From: Yonghaparkia sp. Root332
GTDB lineage: Bacteria > Actinomycetota > Actinomycetes > Actinomycetales > Microbacteriaceae
Reading direction: 5' to 3'
NCBI RefSeq assembly: GCF_001425665.1
Contig: NZ_LMCX01000001.1
Coordinates: 124,001-188,000, forward strand
Length of the DNA: 64,000 bases
This document shows, one piece after another, positions 1-10,584 of this stretch. The notes below the pieces were generated by a model. It worked only from the letters and a program-made list of their open reading frames with translations, had not been told where the DNA came from and searched no databases. The translations under genes and the position numbers were made by a program. Each line of letters opens with the position of its first letter. The stretch's first letter is position 1.

Positions 1-320
1 TCGCCTCGTTCGCCGTCATCATCGGCCTCCTGATCTTCTTCAACCTGGTCTGCCAGGTGATCCTGGTCTCGGCCGCGTGGGTCGCGGTGACGGTGCGGGA
101 TGCCGGACTCGTGCTCGACGAGTCGGTCGCCGCGCGGCGGCTCCAGGCCGCGCGAGCCCTCGTCGCCGAGCACGACGACGGGGCCGATGAGCCGGCCGGG
201 TTCTGGGCGCGACGGCGCCTGCGTCGTGCGCGGGCGCGCGCGGAGCGCGCGAGCCAGAACGCCGCCGTGCGCGCGGCCGGCGCCGAGCGCGGGCGTTCGA
301 GCGTCCGTGGCCGAACCTAG
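1..320 (+). CDS. YihY/BrkB-family inner membrane protein, C-terminal fragment
   Basis: The reading frame is open from base 3 to a TAG at 318-320, so only the last ~105 residues are present; the start lies outside the window. The fragment opens with a hydrophobic stretch (IIGLLIFFNLVCQVILVSAAW) and continues into a charged Arg/Ala-rich cytoplasmic tail. The segment around FNLVCQVILVSAAWVAV is the pattern I associate with the last membrane helix of YihY/YhjD (old name BrkB) proteins, multi-pass inner membrane proteins of unsettled function. The stop lies 9 bases before the exonuclease III start, so the two may be co-transcribed. The family call rests on one helix and context. Confidence 0.6.
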   Translation, partial: ASFAVIIGLLIFFNLVCQVILVSAAWVAVTVRDAGLVLDESVAARRLQAARALVAEHDDGADEPAGFWARRRLRRARARAERASQNAAVRAAGAERGRSSVRGRT

Positions 321-329
321 GATGGAGGC

Positions 330-1175
330 ATGCCGAACCCGGTCCGCATCGCCTCCGTCAACGTCAACGGCGTCCGTGCCGCGTACCGGAAGGGCATGGG
401 CGAGTGGCTCGCGCAGCGCGACGTCGACATCCTCGCGCTGCAGGAGGTACGAGCATCCACCGAGGACGTCACGGGGCTGCTCGGCGAGGGCTGGACGGTC
501 CTGCACGACGCCGCCACAGCGAAGGGCCGCGCGGGGGTCGCGATCGCGACGCGGTGGCCCATCCACGCGCACCGGGTCGAGCTCGGCGACGAGGACTTCG
601 ACTCGGCCGGCCGCTGGCTGGAGGCCGACCTGCACGTCGGCGACGTGCCCATCACGGTCGTGAGCTGCTACGTGCACTCCGGCGAGGTCGACACCCCCAA
701 GCAGGTCGAGAAGTACCGCTTCCTCGACGCGATGGAGGAGCGCCTGCCCCAGCTCGCCGCGCACAGCGAGCACGCCCTCGTCGTCGGCGACCTCAACGTC
801 GGCCACCGCGAGCTCGACATCAGGAACTGGCGCGGGAACCGCAAGAGCGCGGGCTTCCTGCCGCGCGAGCGCGCCTACTTCGACCGCTTCCTCGGCCCCG
901 TCGGTGAGAGCGTCGAGTGCGTCGACGGCACGACGGGCCCCGGCCTCGGCTGGGTCGACGTCGGGCGCGCGCAGGCCGGCGAGGTCGACGGCCCCTACAC
1001 CTGGTGGTCGCAGCGCGGGAAGGCGTTCGACACCGACACCGGCTGGCGCATCGACTACCACGTCGCCACCCCCGCGCTCGCAGCCGCCGTCACCGGCTAC
1101 GCGATCGACCGGGCGCCGTCGTGGGACACGCGATGGAGCGACCACGCGCCCGTGGTCGTCGACTACGCGCTGTAG
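330..1175 (+). CDS. xth: exodeoxyribonuclease III (AP endonuclease family)
   Basis: Cytoplasmic DNA repair nuclease of the endonuclease/exonuclease/phosphatase fold that cuts 5' of abasic sites and removes 3' blocking groups. The 281-residue length is normal for the family. Visible motifs are the N-terminal SVNVNGVRAA segment, the metal-binding Glu39 in LQEVR, the GDLNVGHRELD block near residue 152 with the substrate-binding Asn, and the C-terminal WSDHAPV (about 269-275) carrying the catalytic Asp-His pair. The ATG at 330 is preceded by a good ribosome site (GGATGGAGGC). It lies 51 bases upstream of trpS in the same direction with no hairpin between. Confidence 0.93.
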   Translation: MPNPVRIASVNVNGVRAAYRKGMGEWLAQRDVDILALQEVRASTEDVTGLLGEGWTVLHDAATAKGRAGVAIATRWPIHAHRVELGDEDFDSAGRWLEADLHVGDVPITVVSCYVHSGEVDTPKQVEKYRFLDAMEERLPQLAAHSEHALVVGDLNVGHRELDIRNWRGNRKSAGFLPRERAYFDRFLGPVGESVECVDGTTGPGLGWVDVGRAQAGEVDGPYTWWSQRGKAFDTDTGWRIDYHVATPALAAAVTGYAIDRAPSWDTRWSDHAPVVVDYAL

Positions 1176-2793
<1,618 letters not shown>

Positions 2794-2797
<4 letters not shown>

Positions 2798-3546
2798 CGA
2801 GCGAGCCCCGGTCGAGCATCCGCGTCATGCTCTTCGATCTCGACGACTGCCTCATGGCGCACTCGCGCGCCGTCGCGATCGGGCTCGCGCGAGCGCGAGC
2901 GGAGACCGGCGGCGCGGTCGCGGCCGCCGACGACGCCGCCGAGCTGCGGCGCTGGCGCGACCTCGAGGAGCACCACTACGGCCGCTGGCTGACCGGCGAG
3001 ATCGACTTCATCGAGCAGCGGCGCGAGCGGGCGCGCGCATTCCTCGCGCCGTTCGGCATCGTGCCGACGCCCGACGAGGCGCTCGCGTGGTTCGACCGGT
3101 ACATGGTCGGCTACCGCGCGTCGTGGAGCCTCTTCGACGACGTGCTGCCCGCGCTCGGCGCGCTCGAGGAGGCCGTGCGGGGCATCCGCCTCGGGGTGAT
3201 CACCAACGGCGACCTCGCCTTCCAGACCGAGAAGCTCGAGGCGATCGGGCTCGCCGACCGCATGGAGCACGTCATCGCGTCGGGCGAGGTCGGCGTCGCG
3301 AAGCCTGCGGCGGCGATCTTCGAGCTCGCCGCCTCGGCGTTCGGCGTGCCGGTGGCGTCGTGCGCGTACGTCGGTGACCGGCTGCGCACCGACGCGACGG
3401 GGGCGGATGCGGCCGGGATGCTCGGCCTCTGGCTCGAGCGGCCGCTCGAGACGCTCGGAGTCCCCGTGGAGGCGGGAATCGTGCCGCCCGGGGTCGTGCG
3501 CCTCACGTCGCTGCTCGACCTGCCCTCCGCCCTCGCCGCGATCTGA
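2794..3546 (+). CDS. HAD-superfamily hydrolase
   Basis: A 250-residue protein starting at GTG 2794, chosen because it overlaps the previous stop (GTGA) and lies 12 codons before the first HAD motif. HAD motifs run in order: I, FDLDDCL with the nucleophile Asp; II, GVITNGD; III, the Lys in VAKPAAAIF; IV, YVGDRLRTDATGADAAGM. Motif I is slightly unusual, with Cys where Thr is common (DLDDTL). The domain order resembles the YjjG/pyrimidine 5'-nucleotidase and haloacid dehalogenase group, which are cytoplasmic phosphatases of small metabolites. The exact substrate is unknown. Confidence 0.85.
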
Positions 3547-3663
3547 GGCCCGCTGACGTCCGCACGACGTCGCTGGCGGATGCAAGCCCCGGCGCCCGTG
3601 TGGTCGAGGCTCGCCGTGCACCGACTCCGGAGACCGCGCGGCGCGCATGACCACCGGTACCGG

Positions 3664-4533
3664 TCACTGCTGAGCGGCGGCACTTCTCCGGAGAACGTGC
3701 ACGCCGGCGGGCGCCGCACGACTCGTGGCGCGGAGCACCGCCTCCACCACGGTGTCGATCCGCGACACGACGTGCGCGTAGTCGACGCGCACGACGATGT
3801 ACCCGTGACGCGCCAGCTGGAGGTCGCGCCAGTAGTCGCGTTCCTGCTCGCCCTCGTGCCAGCGTCGGCCGTCGACCTCGACCACGACGCGACCCTCCAC
3901 GAGAAGGTCGACTCGGCCCACCCCCGGGATGACGACCTGCACGTCCACCGCCAGGCCGACATCCCGAAGTGCGACGCGCACGAGGGACTCGATCCCTGAC
4001 TCGCTTCTGCCGTCGAGATGGACGAGCTCAACGCAGAGTCGGTGCGGGGCATGCCGGACAAGGTCGTCGACCTCCGCATGCGTCACCACCCGTCGGTGGA
4101 GGGCGCTGTCGAGGACAGCGATCGCCCGTGGCCGCGAGAGGCATCGGAGAAGCTGGCGGATGGCGTCCGATGGCGAGGCGACAGCCACCGAGGGTGGAGC
4201 ATCCAGCGGGACCCAGTGAAGAACGAGGTCGATCGGATCTCTCCCCGACCCGGCGGGTCGACGAAGGCGCGTCGCATCGGGGGCGACCTGCACATGGAGA
4301 CCCGCGCCTGGCTGCTCGAAGCACCCGAGCAGCGCCAGCGCGGAAACGCAGGTGAGCCGACCGCCCACCACCGCCGCCTGCCGGGCTGGCGCGGGCATCC
4401 ACCTGCTCACGTAGACGCCGCGGCGGGCCCGAAGGACAGTGCCGTCGGCGAGCGCCCGCCCCAGGGCCTGACGACTCACGCGATCCAGGAGCTCCTGCCT
4501 CGAGTAGGGACGACGTGGGTCCAGGGCAACCAT
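3664..4533 (-). CDS. DUF559 protein with AbiEi-like N-terminal helix-turn-helix
   Basis: A 289-residue protein in two parts. Residues about 1-60 resemble the AbiEi antitoxin/DNA-binding head seen in many actinobacterial proteins (SRQELLDRVSRQALGRALADG, then LRARRGVYV). Residues about 180-280 form a DUF559 domain, a Vsr/restriction-endonuclease-like fold with RVDLLVEGRVVVEVDGRRWH, then RD and HGYIVVRVDY. The D...E-V-D pattern suggests a nuclease core, but activity is unproven. No AbiEii-type toxin gene is adjacent, so a toxin-antitoxin role is not supported. It stands alone, convergent with the HAD gene, and a CTCCGGAG palindrome falls inside its 3' end. The ATG at 4533 has no clear ribosome site. 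Confidence 0.8.
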   Translation of the reverse strand: MVALDPRRPYSRQELLDRVSRQALGRALADGTVLRARRGVYVSRWMPAPARQAAVVGGRLTCVSALALLGCFEQPGAGLHVQVAPDATRLRRPAGSGRDPIDLVLHWVPLDAPPSVAVASPSDAIRQLLRCLSRPRAIAVLDSALHRRVVTHAEVDDLVRHAPHRLCVELVHLDGRSESGIESLVRVALRDVGLAVDVQVVIPGVGRVDLLVEGRVVVEVDGRRWHEGEQERDYWRDLQLARHGYIVVRVDYAHVVSRIDTVVEAVLRATSRAAPAGVHVLRRSAAAQQ

Positions 4534-4946
4534 CTGAGCACTGTCGCGGGCCGACCGCCAGGTCGTCGCGAAGCCGACGGGATCGGTGGAGACCCCGGCA
4601 CCTGCGCGATGGTGGAGGAGTCTGTGTCACGACTCCGGAGAACCGTCGATGCGCGTGCTGGGCACAGGAGCACGGCGGCGCCCCGGCCCGAATCTCCGGA
4701 GAACGCACACGCACACGGGCACCCACGCGGCCACGGACACGGCCACGACCGCGCGAAGGACGCACCTGGCCGGCAGCGGCGGGCGAGCGGTGCAGGCCGC
4801 TCCCGCGTGCGGCGAACGCCGGCCGAGGCCCCACGCACGCGGAAGGGGCGGGGCGCCTGCGCGCGCCCCGCCCCTCGTGCGGCCCTACCACGGCCGCGGC
4901 GGCTCCGGAGAGCCGCACACCCGACCCGCTCGCGCGGGACGGACTG
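4534..4946. other. gene-free stretch with hairpin and CTCCGGAG palindromes
   Basis: About 410 bases between glpK and the DUF559 gene. I see no coding frame with a credible start or family. It holds a perfect 13-bp hairpin (4844-4875), three CTCCGGAG palindromes (4633, 4694, 4903) and a CAC/ACACGG-rich stretch at about 4700-4750. The promoter of the DUF559 gene should lie in the left part, but no convincing -35/-10 pair was found. Confidence 0.6.
4844..4875 (-). terminator. hairpin downstream of glpK
   Basis: Perfect 13-bp inverted repeat AGGGGCGGGGCGC with a 6-base loop, 72 bases past the glpK stop on the minus strand. There is no T-tract, as is common in high-GC actinobacteria. It probably ends the glpF-glpK transcript. 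Confidence 0.75.
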
Positions 4947-6461
4947 CTAGTTCACGTCGTCGTCGACCCAGTCGAACGTCTTCGTGACGGCCTTCTTCCA
5001 GTTGCGCATCTGGCGCTCGCGCTCGGAGTCGTCCATGTTGGGCGTCCAGCGCGAGTCCTCCTGCCAGTTGGCGCGCAGCTCGTCGAGCGAGCCCCACACG
5101 CCGACCGCGAGGCCCGCGGCGTAGGCGGCGCCGAGCGCGGTCGTCTCCGCGACGACCGGACGGACGACCGGCACGCCGAGGATGTCGGCCTGGAACTGCA
5201 TGAGCGTGTTGTTCGCGATCATGCCGCCGTCGACCTTGAGCTCGGTCAGGTCGACGCCCGAGTCGGCGTTGACCGCATCCAGCACCTCGCGGGTCTGGAA
5301 GGCGGTCGCCTCGAGCACGGCGCGGGCGATGTGGCCCTTGTTGACGTAGCGGGTGAGTCCCACGAGCGCACCGCGGGCATCCGACCGCCAGTACGGGGCG
5401 AAGAGGCCCGAGAACGCCGGCACGAAGTAGGCGCCGCCGTTGTCGTCGACCGTCTTGGCGAGCGTCTCGATCTCGGGGGCGTCCTTGATGAGGCCGAGGT
5501 TGTCGCGCACCCACTGCACGAGCGAGCCCGTGACCGCGATCGCGCCCTCGAGCGCGTAGTGCGGCTTGGCGTCGCCGAGCTTGTAGCCGAGCGTCGTCAG
5601 CAGGCCGTTCTTCGAGTGGACGATCTCCTCACCGGTGTTGAAGATGAGGAAGTTGCCCGTGCCGTAGGTGTTCTTCGACTCGCCGGCGTCGAACGCCGCC
5701 TGACCGAACGTGGCGGCCTGCTGGTCGCCCAGGATGCCCGCCACGGGGACCTCGCGCAGCAGCGAGCTGCTGTGCACGGTGCCGTACACCTCGGAGGAGG
5801 AGCGGATCTCGGGGAGCATCGACGCCGGGACGTTGAACGCCTCGAGGATCGAGTGGTCCCACTGGAGGGTCTCGAGGTCCATGAACATCGTGCGCGAGGC
5901 GTTCGTGACGTCGGTCGCGTGCACGCCGCCGTCGGTGCCGCCGGTGAGGTTCCAGAGCACCCACGTGTCCGTCGTGCCGAACATCAGGTCGCCTCGGTCG
6001 GCGGCCTCGCGGGCGCCGTCGACGTTCTCCAGGATCCACACGATCTTCGTGCCGGAGAAGTAGGTCGCGAGCGGAAGGCCGACCTTCTGCTTGAACCGCT
6101 CGACGCCGCCGTCGGCCGCGAGGCGGTCGACGATGGGCTGCGTGCGGGTGTCCTGCCAGACGATGGCGTTGTAGACGGGCTTGCCGGTCGTGCGGTCCCA
6201 CACGACCGCGGTCTCGCGCTGGTTGGTGATGCCGACGGCGGCGATGTCGTGACGCGTCAGGTTCGCCTTCGACAGCGCGGCGCCGATGACCTCGCGCGTG
6301 TTGCCCCAGATCTCCATCGGGTCGTGCTCGACCCAGCCGGCCTTGGGGAAGATCTGCTCGTGCTCGAGCTGACCGGTCGAGACGATCGAGCCCTTCTGGT
6401 CGAAGATGATCGCGCGGGTGCTGGTCGTGCCCTGGTCGATCGCGAGTACGTAGTTGGCCAT
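4947..6461 (-). CDS. glpK: glycerol kinase
   Basis: FGGY-family sugar kinase that phosphorylates glycerol with ATP to sn-glycerol 3-phosphate and traps it in the cytoplasm. The 504-residue length is standard. The N-terminal phosphate-binding loop [10 protein letters not shown] starts at residue 9, NQRET is near residue 82, and the C-terminal FGGY motif region ([19 protein letters not shown], about 412-430) is intact. The ATG at 6461 has a strong AAGGAG ribosome site 10 bases upstream. It follows glpF by 67 bases on the same strand, so kinase and channel form one operon. Confidence 0.98.
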   Translation of the reverse strand: MANYVLAIDQGTTSTRAIIFDQKGSIVSTGQLEHEQIFPKAGWVEHDPMEIWGNTREVIGAALSKANLTRHDIAAVGITNQRETAVVWDRTTGKPVYNAIVWQDTRTQPIVDRLAADGGVERFKQKVGLPLATYFSGTKIVWILENVDGAREAADRGDLMFGTTDTWVLWNLTGGTDGGVHATDVTNASRTMFMDLETLQWDHSILEAFNVPASMLPEIRSSSEVYGTVHSSSLLREVPVAGILGDQQAATFGQAAFDAGESKNTYGTGNFLIFNTGEEIVHSKNGLLTTLGYKLGDAKPHYALEGAIAVTGSLVQWVRDNLGLIKDAPEIETLAKTVDDNGGAYFVPAFSGLFAPYWRSDARGALVGLTRYVNKGHIARAVLEATAFQTREVLDAVNADSGVDLTELKVDGGMIANNTLMQFQADILGVPVVRPVVAETTALGAAYAAGLAVGVWGSLDELRANWQEDSRWTPNMDDSERERQMRNWKKAVTKTFDWVDDDVN

Positions 6462-6528
6462 GAGAGGTATAACTCCTTCGTTATCGGGTCCGGCGTGAGC
6501 CGGGGTTCATGAGGGGTGCCGCGTCGAC

Positions 6529-7284
6529 CTAGAGGACGGGCAGGAACGGGATGGCCGCGAAACCGGCGAGCGCGCCGCCGATGAGCGGGCCGACGACCGG
6601 CACCCACGCGTACGACCAGTCGCTCGATCCCTTGCCCTTGATGGGCAGCACGGCGTGCGCGAGGCGCGGACCGAGGTCGCGGGCGGGGTTGATGGCGTAG
6701 CCCGTGGGGCCACCGAGCGAGGCGCCGATTCCGACGACGAGCAGCGCGACCGGCAGGGCTCCGAGGGCGGCGAGACCGGCGCCCGGTTCGGCGCGGCCGA
6801 AGCCGATGACGACGAAGACCAGCACGAAGGTGCCGACGATCTCGGTCACGAGGTTCCAGCCATAGCTGCGGATGGCGGGGCCGGTGGAGAACACCGCGAG
6901 CTTGGTGCCGGCGTCGGGCTCCTCATCGAAGTGCTTCTTGTAGGCGAGGAAGGCGAGCGTCGCGCCGATGAACGCGCCGATCAGCTGTCCGCCCATGTAG
7001 ACGAGGATCGAGACGAGGTTGACGGGAACCCCCTGGCCGAACTCGGTCGCGCCGTTGGTGACCAGTCCGAGGGTGACGGCGGGGTTCAGGTGAGCGCCGG
7101 AGGCGTAGGAGACGGTCACACCGGCGAAGACCGCGAGGCCCCAGCCGAAGTTGATCATCAGGAAGCCGCCGCCGAAGCCCTTGTTCTTGATGAGCACGGC
7201 GTTGGCGACGACGCCGGCTCCGAGCAGGAGCAGCATGGCGGTGCCGACGACTTCCGAAAGGAAGACCACTGCGAGATTGTCCAC
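6529..7284 (-). CDS. glpF: glycerol facilitator, aquaporin (MIP) family
   Basis: A 251-residue channel protein with six predicted membrane segments. Both pore-forming NPA motifs are present: HLNPAVTLG in the first half and AINPARDLGPR in the second. The Asp after the second NPAR is the residue usual in glycerol-conducting members rather than pure water channels. It starts at GTG 7284 with AGAGGAA upstream. It lies directly upstream of glpK and downstream of glpD. A 10-bp hairpin ends 28 bases before its start, so it may have its own promoter or be controlled by partial termination. Confidence 0.95.
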   Translation of the reverse strand: MDNLAVVFLSEVVGTAMLLLLGAGVVANAVLIKNKGFGGGFLMINFGWGLAVFAGVTVSYASGAHLNPAVTLGLVTNGATEFGQGVPVNLVSILVYMGGQLIGAFIGATLAFLAYKKHFDEEPDAGTKLAVFSTGPAIRSYGWNLVTEIVGTFVLVFVVIGFGRAEPGAGLAALGALPVALLVVGIGASLGGPTGYAINPARDLGPRLAHAVLPIKGKGSSDWSYAWVPVVGPLIGGALAGFAAIPFLPVL

Positions 7285-7312
7285 GTTGACTTGTTCCTCT
7301 GTTCAGGGTTGT

Positions 7313-7340
7313 CTCCCCGACCTCGGTTCCGGTCGGGGAG
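7313..7340 (-). terminator. hairpin between glpD and glpF
   Basis: Perfect 10-bp inverted repeat CTCCCCGACC with an 8-base loop, 114 bases after the glpD stop and only 28 bases before the glpF start. It could be the glpD terminator or an attenuating or stabilising intercistronic hairpin. Confidence 0.65.
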
Positions 7341-7453
7341 GGTGCTCGACGGTCGGGACCATCGGGCGGTTCCGCTCCGGGCAGTGACGCTCGGGGCGGG
7401 GGCTGAGAGGGGATGCGCAGTCCCGGGGGTGATTCCTATGGGGTCAGGATGCT

Positions 7454-9172
7454 CTACCGAGCCTCCTGCGGATGATCGACTTCCACACCGTGGTGATCGG
7501 CCAGGTACTCGGCCGCCGCCGCACGCTCGGCGCGGCGCTGCGTCGCGTCCCACCCGAGCACGTCCCCGACGATCTCGGCGAGCTCGTCGAGCACGGCAGA
7601 GGTGACGGCGCCGGTGAACGCCATCGAGGTGCGGCGGAGGACGACGTCGACGAGCCGGACGACCTGCTCCGTCTCGACGAGGTGCTGCACCTCCAGGCGC
7701 GAGTAGGCGGGCGCGGAGTCGAGGGCGGAGTCCTCCCCGTCAGCGATCCGGGCGATGAGCGACTCGGCGCTCGTGCCGTACCGGTCCAGAAGGATCGCTG
7801 CGCGGTCGCGACCGATGACGGCGCCGTGCTTCTGGAGCCAGGCGGCCCGCTCGGCGTCGGTGGTCGGGTAGCCGACGGCGCCGCCGATGAGGCGCCCGTC
7901 GGTGCTCACGCTCCGCGAGCGGCGGAGCTTCTTCATGACCTCATCGGCGAGGTTCTCGCCGAGGGCGCGGAAGGTGGTCCACTTGCCTCCCACGAGGCTC
8001 AGGACGGGCACGCCGCCCCGCTCGCCGTGCTCGATGCGGTAGTCGCGCGAGATCTGACCGGTGGAATCGGCGTCCTGGCGCGGCAGCGGGCGGACTCCCG
8101 AGAAGCGGAACACGATCTGCGAGCGGTTGACCTCGATCGTCGGGAAGACGTGCTTGACGAGGTCGAAGAAGTAGTCGACCTCCTCGTCGGTGCAGCGGAT
8201 GGGCTGAGAGATGTCGTGGGCGAGGTCGGTCGTCCCGACGAGCACGCGGCCCTTGAGCGGGTAGATGAGCACGATGCGGCCGTCGGTGAACTCGAAGAAG
8301 ATCTCGCGCCCGTTGCAGGCCTCGAGCAGCTCCGGGTGATCGAGGACGATGTGCGAGCCCTTCGTGCCGCCCATGAACTGGGAGGGCTGGCCGAGCGCGT
8401 CGTTGGTGAGGTCCGTCCACGGGCCCGAGGCGTTGACGACGAGCTTCGCGGCGATCTCGAACTCCTCGCCGCTGACGACATCGCGCATGCGCACGGCGCC
8501 GCTCTCGCTCATCCCGATGGCTTCGACGTAGTTGGCGGCCCGAGCGTGCGCACCGGCGGCGAGTCCGTCGTTGAGGACGTCGAGGGCGAGTCGCTCCGGA
8601 TCGTGCATCGAGGCGTCGTAGTACGTGGCCGTCCACTTCACGTCGTCGCGGAGCTTGGGCAGCTCGCGGCGCGAGGCGGCGGAGCCGCGGAACTGGTGGC
8701 GGGGGACACGACCGCCGTCGCGCGAGAACGTGTCGTAGATGGTGAGGCCGACCTTGATGATGAGCGCGCCGCGCTCCTTCTTCGCACCGCCCTTGATGCC
8801 GATGAACTTCAGCGGGGCGGAGAGCAGGCTCGAGAAGGTCGAGAAGATCGGGATGGTGGTGCGCAGCGGACGCACGTAGTGCGGCGCGAGGCGCAGGAGC
8901 GCGTTGCGCTCGTGCACCGACTCCTGCACGAGGCGGAACTCGCCGTTCTCGAGGTAGCGGATCCCGCCGTGCACCATGTGCGAGCTGGCGGCGGAGGCGC
9001 CCGCGACGTAATCGTCGCGCTCGACGAGGACGACGTCGACGCCGTTGAGCGCGAGATCGCGGAACGTCGCGATCCCGTTGATGCCGGCGCCGATGACGAC
9101 GACGTCGGCGGAGGGGCGCTCGGTGAGCGCGCTCACGGTCGCGCGTGCGGGGGACGACTTCTGTGTCGGCAT
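7454..9172 (-). CDS. glpD: glycerol-3-phosphate dehydrogenase (FAD, aerobic)
   Basis: Membrane-associated flavoenzyme that oxidises sn-glycerol 3-phosphate to dihydroxyacetone phosphate and passes electrons to quinone. The FAD-binding GAGING motif is at residues 28-33, followed by a DAO fold and a C-terminal GlpD domain. I place the start at ATG 9172 (572 residues) because GAGGAAGAG lies just upstream. The frame stays open 26 codons further, but that extension is polar and lies in the divergent promoter. It completes the pathway with glpF and glpK and faces a SorC-type regulator across a shared operator. Confidence 0.95.
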   Translation of the reverse strand: MPTQKSSPARATVSALTERPSADVVVIGAGINGIATFRDLALNGVDVVLVERDDYVAGASAASSHMVHGGIRYLENGEFRLVQESVHERNALLRLAPHYVRPLRTTIPIFSTFSSLLSAPLKFIGIKGGAKKERGALIIKVGLTIYDTFSRDGGRVPRHQFRGSAASRRELPKLRDDVKWTATYYDASMHDPERLALDVLNDGLAAGAHARAANYVEAIGMSESGAVRMRDVVSGEEFEIAAKLVVNASGPWTDLTNDALGQPSQFMGGTKGSHIVLDHPELLEACNGREIFFEFTDGRIVLIYPLKGRVLVGTTDLAHDISQPIRCTDEEVDYFFDLVKHVFPTIEVNRSQIVFRFSGVRPLPRQDADSTGQISRDYRIEHGERGGVPVLSLVGGKWTTFRALGENLADEVMKKLRRSRSVSTDGRLIGGAVGYPTTDAERAAWLQKHGAVIGRDRAAILLDRYGTSAESLIARIADGEDSALDSAPAYSRLEVQHLVETEQVVRLVDVVLRRTSMAFTGAVTSAVLDELAEIVGDVLGWDATQRRAERAAAAEYLADHHGVEVDHPQEAR

Positions 9173-9256
9173 CGGTGGACTCTTCCTCGATCCAGCCGAC
9201 GGCGGGTCGGCGGTGGAATAATCCTGTGACGGTCGCGAACGATCGACCAACTTGAT

Positions 9257-9270
9257 TGCACAAACGTGCA
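9257..9270. promoter_or_regulatory. operator between glpD and SorC-family regulator
   Basis: Inverted repeat TGCAC-AAAC-GTGCA (5-bp arms, 4-base spacer) within TTGATTGCACAAACGTGCA, 17 bases before the regulator start and about 85 bases from glpD. The position suits binding by the SorC-family protein to control both itself and glpD. Confidence 0.5.
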
Positions 9271-9287
9271 GAGACGCGGAGGATCCG

Positions 9288-10346
9288 ATGGCGACGACCG
9301 CGCAGCCCTCCGGACGGATGCGGGACGCCCTGCGGGCCGCCCATCTGTACTACATGCAGGACCTCACGATGGAGGCCATCGCCCGCGAGCTGAAGACCTC
9401 GAGATCCTCGGTCTCCCGCCTGATCTCCTACGCGAAGGAGACCGGACTCGTGGATATCCGGATCCGCTCGCCGTTCGAGCTCTCCACCCGCTGGGAGCAG
9501 GACATCGCGCGCCGTTTCGGCGTCTCGGCGCACGTGATCCCCGTCCCGAGCGGGTCGTCGGACGTCGATCGGCAGGACCGCGTGGCGCGCGGCGCTGCAC
9601 GAATTCTCAACTCGTACTTCGACTCCAACATGTCGATGGGCGTCGCCTGGGGCTCGACGATGAGCGCGATCAGTCGGCACCTCGTGCCGAAGGAGACCCA
9701 CAATTCCGACATCGTTCAGCTCAACGGGGCAGGGAACACCCACACGACCGGCATCGACTACGCGAGCGAGATCCTCCGGCGATTCGCCGAGTCGTACACC
9801 GCGCGCCTCCAGCAGTTCCCCGTCCCGGCCTTCTTCGACTCCTCGGCGACCCGCGAGCATCTGTGGAAGGAGCGCAGCATGCGTCGCGTGCTCGACATGC
9901 AGACGCACCTCGACATCGCGCTGTTCGGCGTCGGGTCACCGTTCGCGGACATCCCGAGCCACGTCTACATCGGCGGGTACCTCGACCCGGAGGACTACCA
10001 GACGCTGAGCGATCAGGGCGTCGTCGGCGATGTCGCGACGGTGTTCTTCCGCGCCGACGGCTCCACCGACGGGATCGAGCTCAACGCGCGCGCGACCGGA
10101 CCGGACTTCGATGTCCTCCGGCGCATCCCCCGACGGGTGTGCGTCGTGTCGGGCGTCTCGAAGCTGCCCGGGCTCTCCGGGGCCCTCGCGGCGAACCTCA
10201 TCACCGACCTGATCATCGACGAGGCCGGAGCCCGCGCGCTCATCGACTCCGCGGCGGGCTCGGTGCCGACGACGACGGGCGCCGTCACGGTCGTCGACAT
10301 GACGTCGGATGACGCCGATCAGTTCCCAGGAGCCGTTCGGGAATAA
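9288..10346 (+). CDS. SorC-family transcriptional regulator (sugar-phosphate binding)
   Basis: A 352-residue regulator with an N-terminal helix-turn-helix (YYMQDLTMEAIARELKTSRS, about residues 24-43) and a C-terminal SorC sugar-binding domain (about 60-335). The latter carries the family pattern GVAWGSTMSAI, then LNGAG and the late FDVLRRIPRRVCVVSG segment. SorC/DeoR-type proteins bind a phosphorylated sugar or polyol as effector. Here glycerol 3-phosphate is the likely signal because glpD, glpF and glpK lie beside it. The ATG at 9288 was chosen for its GCGGAGGA site; an upstream ATG at 9252 would place the start inside the operator. Confidence 0.88.
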   Translation: MATTAQPSGRMRDALRAAHLYYMQDLTMEAIARELKTSRSSVSRLISYAKETGLVDIRIRSPFELSTRWEQDIARRFGVSAHVIPVPSGSSDVDRQDRVARGAARILNSYFDSNMSMGVAWGSTMSAISRHLVPKETHNSDIVQLNGAGNTHTTGIDYASEILRRFAESYTARLQQFPVPAFFDSSATREHLWKERSMRRVLDMQTHLDIALFGVGSPFADIPSHVYIGGYLDPEDYQTLSDQGVVGDVATVFFRADGSTDGIELNARATGPDFDVLRRIPRRVCVVSGVSKLPGLSGALAANLITDLIIDEAGARALIDSAAGSVPTTTGAVTVVDMTSDDADQFPGAVRE

Positions 10347-10384
10347 CCCAGGGCCGCCTGCGTTCAATACACTCGAACACGAAA

Positions 10385-10517
10385 CGCACTTCGGGGTCGG
10401 TGAAAGTCCGAGCCGGCGGTCATAGTCCGCGACCCGTGGTCGAGCTCTCGGGCTCGGCACCGGTTGAGCTGGTGGAACTCCAGCACCGACGGTGAGAGTC
10501 CGGATGGGAGAAGTGCG
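10385..10517 (+). ncRNA. FMN riboswitch (RFN element) upstream of ribD
   Basis: The closing stem pairs CGCACTT (10385-10391) with AAGTGCG (10511-10517). Between them are the hallmark conserved RFN blocks: GGGTCGGTGAAAGTCCG, AGCCGGCGGT, AGTCCGCGACC, GGTTGAGCTGGTG, ACTCCAGCACCGAC and AGTCCGGATGGGAG. It sits 67 bases before ribD and should lower rib expression when FMN is plentiful. A TACACT box at 10368-10373 is a possible -10 giving a start near 10380. Confidence 0.96.
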
Positions 10518-10584
10518 GTGCACGGCTTTGCCGTGCGCCCGCGACCCCGGACTGCGCCCCGACTCACCGAAGGGCCCTCACGGG

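Noticed and set aside
3664-4533. AbiEi-like head suggesting an AbiE toxin-antitoxin system
   Set aside because: No AbiEii nucleotidyltransferase toxin gene is adjacent; the C-terminal domain is DUF559 instead.
4700-4760. CAC/ACACGG-rich stretch as a possible tandem repeat
   Set aside because: The units are irregular in length and sequence; no clear period.
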